The notes under the pieces: generated by a model
Told to the model about the DNA's origin: nothing
The model's database searches: none
What the model saw: the letters and a program-made list of their open reading frames with translations, nothing else
Made by a program: the position numbers and the translations under genes
DNA from: Emiliania huxleyi CCMP1516
Taxonomy: Eukaryota > Haptophyta > Isochrysidales > Noelaerhabdaceae
NCBI RefSeq assembly: GCF_000372725.1
Contig: NW_005200057.1
Location: forward strand, 44,406 to 108,405
Reading direction: 5' to 3'
Length of the DNA: 64,000 nucleotides
In this document: in pieces, positions 62,106 to 64,000 of the stretch
Layout of the letters: each line of letters opens with the position of its first letter
Numbering within the stretch: the stretch's first letter is position 1

Positions 62106-62410
62106 TAGGTAGGTAGGTAGGTAGAAAGGTGAAGAACAGCCAGGCTCGGACTGGACACCAACGCGGTATGGGTGGACGCTGGACAGATGATGACGACACG
62201 CACGAGCGACACACAGAGGTAGGTAGGTAGGTAGTAAGGTGAAGAACAGCCAGGCTCGGACTGGACACCAACGCGGTATGGGTGGACGCTGGACAGATGA
62301 TGACGACACGCACAGACTAGGTAGGTAGGTAGAAAGGTGAAGAACAGCCAGGCTCGGACTGGACACCAACGCGGTATGGGTGGACGCTAGACAGATGATG
62401 ACGACACGCA
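62106..62410. repeat. Minisatellite of about 100-110-bp units
   Basis: Three direct copies of a unit that starts GGTAGGTAGGTAG, then GAAGAACAGCCAGGCTCGGA, GACACCAACGCGGTATGGG and GATGATGACGACACGCAC. Copies are spaced 110 and 98 bp apart; differences are mainly in the GGTA run and a CGAGCGACAC end. Confidence 0.95.
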
Positions 62411-62715
62411 CGAGCGACACACAGACACAAACAGGCTCACAAGACACACAGCCAGCTGGCTGCCACACACCCTGAGTAGGCGTACACATAACTCAGGGCC
62501 ACATCCTCCCTGTCGCCCCCCCCAGCACTCCAAGGCACCAGAAGAACAAACAAGGGCACAACAAACAACAGACAACAGGAAGTGACAGCGAGGCTAGAGC
62601 AGACTACAATCACTGAAAAAGAAACCCGGCGACGAAAACGCTGCTCGCACGGCCAGCCGCCCCACAATCCCTTGCAACTCTCACAAACATTCGTCAATCA
62701 CTCCCATCCGATGCC

Positions 62716-64000
62716 ATGAGCTGGCTCGTCCTCCTCCTTCCGCTCGCCGCGGTCGCACACGAATACGAATTTCCTGCCGACCGCGTCCTCAGCGCGCTGA
62801 GCGACGGAGGCTGTCCGCCTGGCTCCGGTCTCCGCTCGTGGCTGTGTGACGCGCACATTGATATTGACCACTACGAGCTTGACAATGTCGGAGGCTTCAA
62901 CATCAAGCTGGACGGAGTCCGCTGCTCCACCTTCAAGGTTGGAGACCTCTCCTCGGCCGTGTCGCGGCGCGGCGCGCACAACGTGACTCTCAGCGTGGCG
63001 GCGGACGAGCTGTCCTTCAACTGCTCCATCCGCCGGCTGGACGCGAAGCAGATCGCGTTCCCACACGCGGAGGCGATCGGCAAGGGCACCGCCGGCATCT
63101 CGGGCGCCACACTCCGCGCCGGCCTCGTCGCGCACCTGACAGAGGGCGTGCCTCGCTCTGTCGTGACGGACGAGCGGAACTGCAGCCTGGCCGTGGACCC
63201 GAAGAGGGTGGAGCTCGACCTGACGGGCAACATCTGGATCAAGCTGATCAACGCCATCAAGGGCGTCCTCATCCAGACCGTCGTCGGACAGCTCCCCTCC
63301 ATCGTCACCAAGCTCCGGAGCAAGGCTCTCCGCGCTCCGCCCTTCCCTCCCTCCTCCTCCTTCCTGCTCCCCTCCTGCCGAATGCTCCTCTCTACTCCGC
63401 CACCCCGCCACCCCCACGCCCGCCCCCCTCCCTCACCGCCCACCCCCTCGCGACAGGCGGACGCCGCCCTCGCGCCCCTCGTCTCCAACCTCACCGCCTA
63501 CGCAGAAGCCGCCCCGCCGCCAGAGCTGCCCGAGCCGCCATACAAGCCGGCCCTCGCAAACTGGTCCGCCTCGGAGGCGGTCGCGGTCGCAGACTACGTC
63601 CTCAACGACGTGGTCGGAACCGACGGCCCCCTCGGCCTCAACCGGATCGCCGAGCTGCTCACCAACGGAACCGGCTCCCTCGCGCTCAACGCGTCTGGGC
63701 TGCTGCCGCCGCTCGAGCTGCCCGTCTCGCGGCTGGGCAACCTGTCGCTCAACGTCTCCCTGCTCAACCTGTCCCACCTCCCCTCCTTCGACGAGCTGAA
63801 CCTGCTCATCCCCTCCCCCTCCGAGCCCCTCACCCTCCGAGCCGCCGCCGGCATGACCAAGCTTGGACCCGGCGCTCTCATTCAGAATTCCTTGTTGATC
63901 ACCGCTCGATGGTTCTCAGGCATGACCAAGCTCGGGCTCGGCGCTCTCGCAAAGCTGCGCGTCACGCCAGGCGCCCACCAGCGCCGCCTCCCTCCTCACT
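62716..64000 (+). CDS. BPI/LBP-like secreted lipid-binding protein, 3' end outside the window
   Basis: Starts at ATG 62716 with a signal peptide (MSWLVLLLPLAAVA) and continues DGGCPPGSGLRSWLCDAHID and IDHYELDNVGGFNIKLDGVR. Exon 1 is 62716-63324 (203 codons), exon 2 is 63457-63850, and a third exon begins at 63920 and runs to the window end. Introns: 63325-63456 (AAG|GCTCTC to ACAG|GCGGAC) and 63851-63919 (GCCG|GCATGA to TCAG|GCATGA), both GC donors. Amphipathic strand patterns and multiple N-glycosylation sites (NVT, NCS, NLT, NWS, NGT, NLS) fit an extracellular or lumenal BPI-fold lipid carrier; this family call is tentative. An ATG at 62711 ends almost at once and is probably not used. Confidence 0.62.
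   Translation, partial: MSWLVLLLPLAAVAHEYEFPADRVLSALSDGGCPPGSGLRSWLCDAHIDIDHYELDNVGGFNIKLDGVRCSTFKVGDLSSAVSRRGAHNVTLSVAADELSFNCSIRRLDAKQIAFPHAEAIGKGTAGISGATLRAGLVAHLTEGVPRSVVTDERNCSLAVDPKRVELDLTGNIWIKLINAIKGVLIQTVVGQLPSIVTKLRSKALRAPPFPPSSSFLLPSCRMLLSTPPPRHPHARPPPSPPTPSRQADAALAPLVSNLTAYAEAAPPPELPEPPYKPALANWSASEAVAVADYVLNDVVGTDGPLGLNRIAELLTNGTGSLALNASGLLPPLELPVSRLGNLSLNVSLLNLSHLPSFDELNLLIPSPSEPLTLRAAAGMTKLGPGALIQNSLLITARWFSGMTKLGLGALAKLRVTPGAHQRRLPPH

Overview
This is nuclear DNA from a eukaryote with a compact, very GC-rich genome: about 20 recognisable protein genes in 64 kb, many with short introns. No rRNA or tRNA gene was recognised. Most phase-determined introns have GC-AG rather than GT-AG borders, nearly always followed by G (AG|G). 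A glutathione peroxidase uses an in-frame TGA as selenocysteine with a recognisable SECIS element. Several families (F-box/RCC1, N-terminal HET/TIR-like domain with LRR or TPR, PARP-armadillo) are of the kind expanded in marine protists. I infer a haptophyte-like alga. A dinoflagellate would share the splice signature but normally has far lower gene density. The assignment is an inference.

Layout: 0.8-2.1 kb RAD51C-like recombinase (+); 2.5-4.5 kb kelch membrane protein (-); 4.9-5.7 kb multipass membrane protein (+); 5.8-6.05 kb repeat cluster; 6.1-7.5 kb F-box/RCC1 protein (+); 7.9-9.5 kb HET/TIR-like-LRR protein (-); 10.3-10.8 kb F-box/RCC1 pseudogene; 10.9-13.4 kb cytosolic HSP90 (-); 13.9-18.9 kb ankyrin-kinase-RING protein (-); 19.0-19.6 kb selenoprotein glutathione peroxidase (+) with SECIS; 20.2-21.2 kb TLC-domain protein (-); 22.0-22.5 kb small membrane protein (+); 22.7-27.3 kb HET/TIR-like-TPR protein with 18 introns (+); 27.6-28.5 kb histidine phosphatase (-); 28.7-30.1 kb and 32.1-33.5 kb two more F-box/RCC1 genes (-); 30.3-31.2 kb GT64-like glycosyltransferase (+); 33.5-38.1 kb repeat-rich and low-complexity DNA; 38.6-40.9 kb ARP4/ACTL6 (+); 41.2-42.4 kb unknown gene (-); 42.6-46.0 kb GH127-like glycosidase (+); 46.2-47.6 kb retroelement-like remnant; 47.9-49.9 kb PARP-armadillo fusion (+); 50.1-51.7 kb glycosidase fragment and unknown gene (-); 52.4-53.0 kb U-box protein (+); 53.5-56.2 kb Integrator subunit 9 (-); 56.4-59.7 kb DNA cytosine methyltransferase-like protein with two CW fingers (-); 60.0-61.3 kb unknown Cys-rich protein (-); 62.7 kb to the end, BPI/LBP-like secreted protein (+, runs off the window).

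The genes are independent eukaryotic units, not operons, and work in different processes: DNA repair (RAD51C), chromatin and DNA marking (ARP4, CW-methyltransferase), snRNA processing (INTS9), protein folding and turnover (HSP90, F-box, U-box, RING), redox defence (GPx), lipid handling (TLC, BPI-like) and glycan chemistry (GT64, GH127). The two HET/TIR-like proteins resemble NLR-style sensors in layout, but their function is unknown.

The most unusual feature is the introns. At least a dozen begin with a copy of the first 14-30 bases of the downstream exon, so that exonic sequence is duplicated on both sides of a roughly 40-nt insert. Total intron length clusters at 64-77 nt. Many other introns carry 10-11-nt tandem repeats. 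Duplications range from perfect to heavily diverged, as expected if this process has been creating introns over time.
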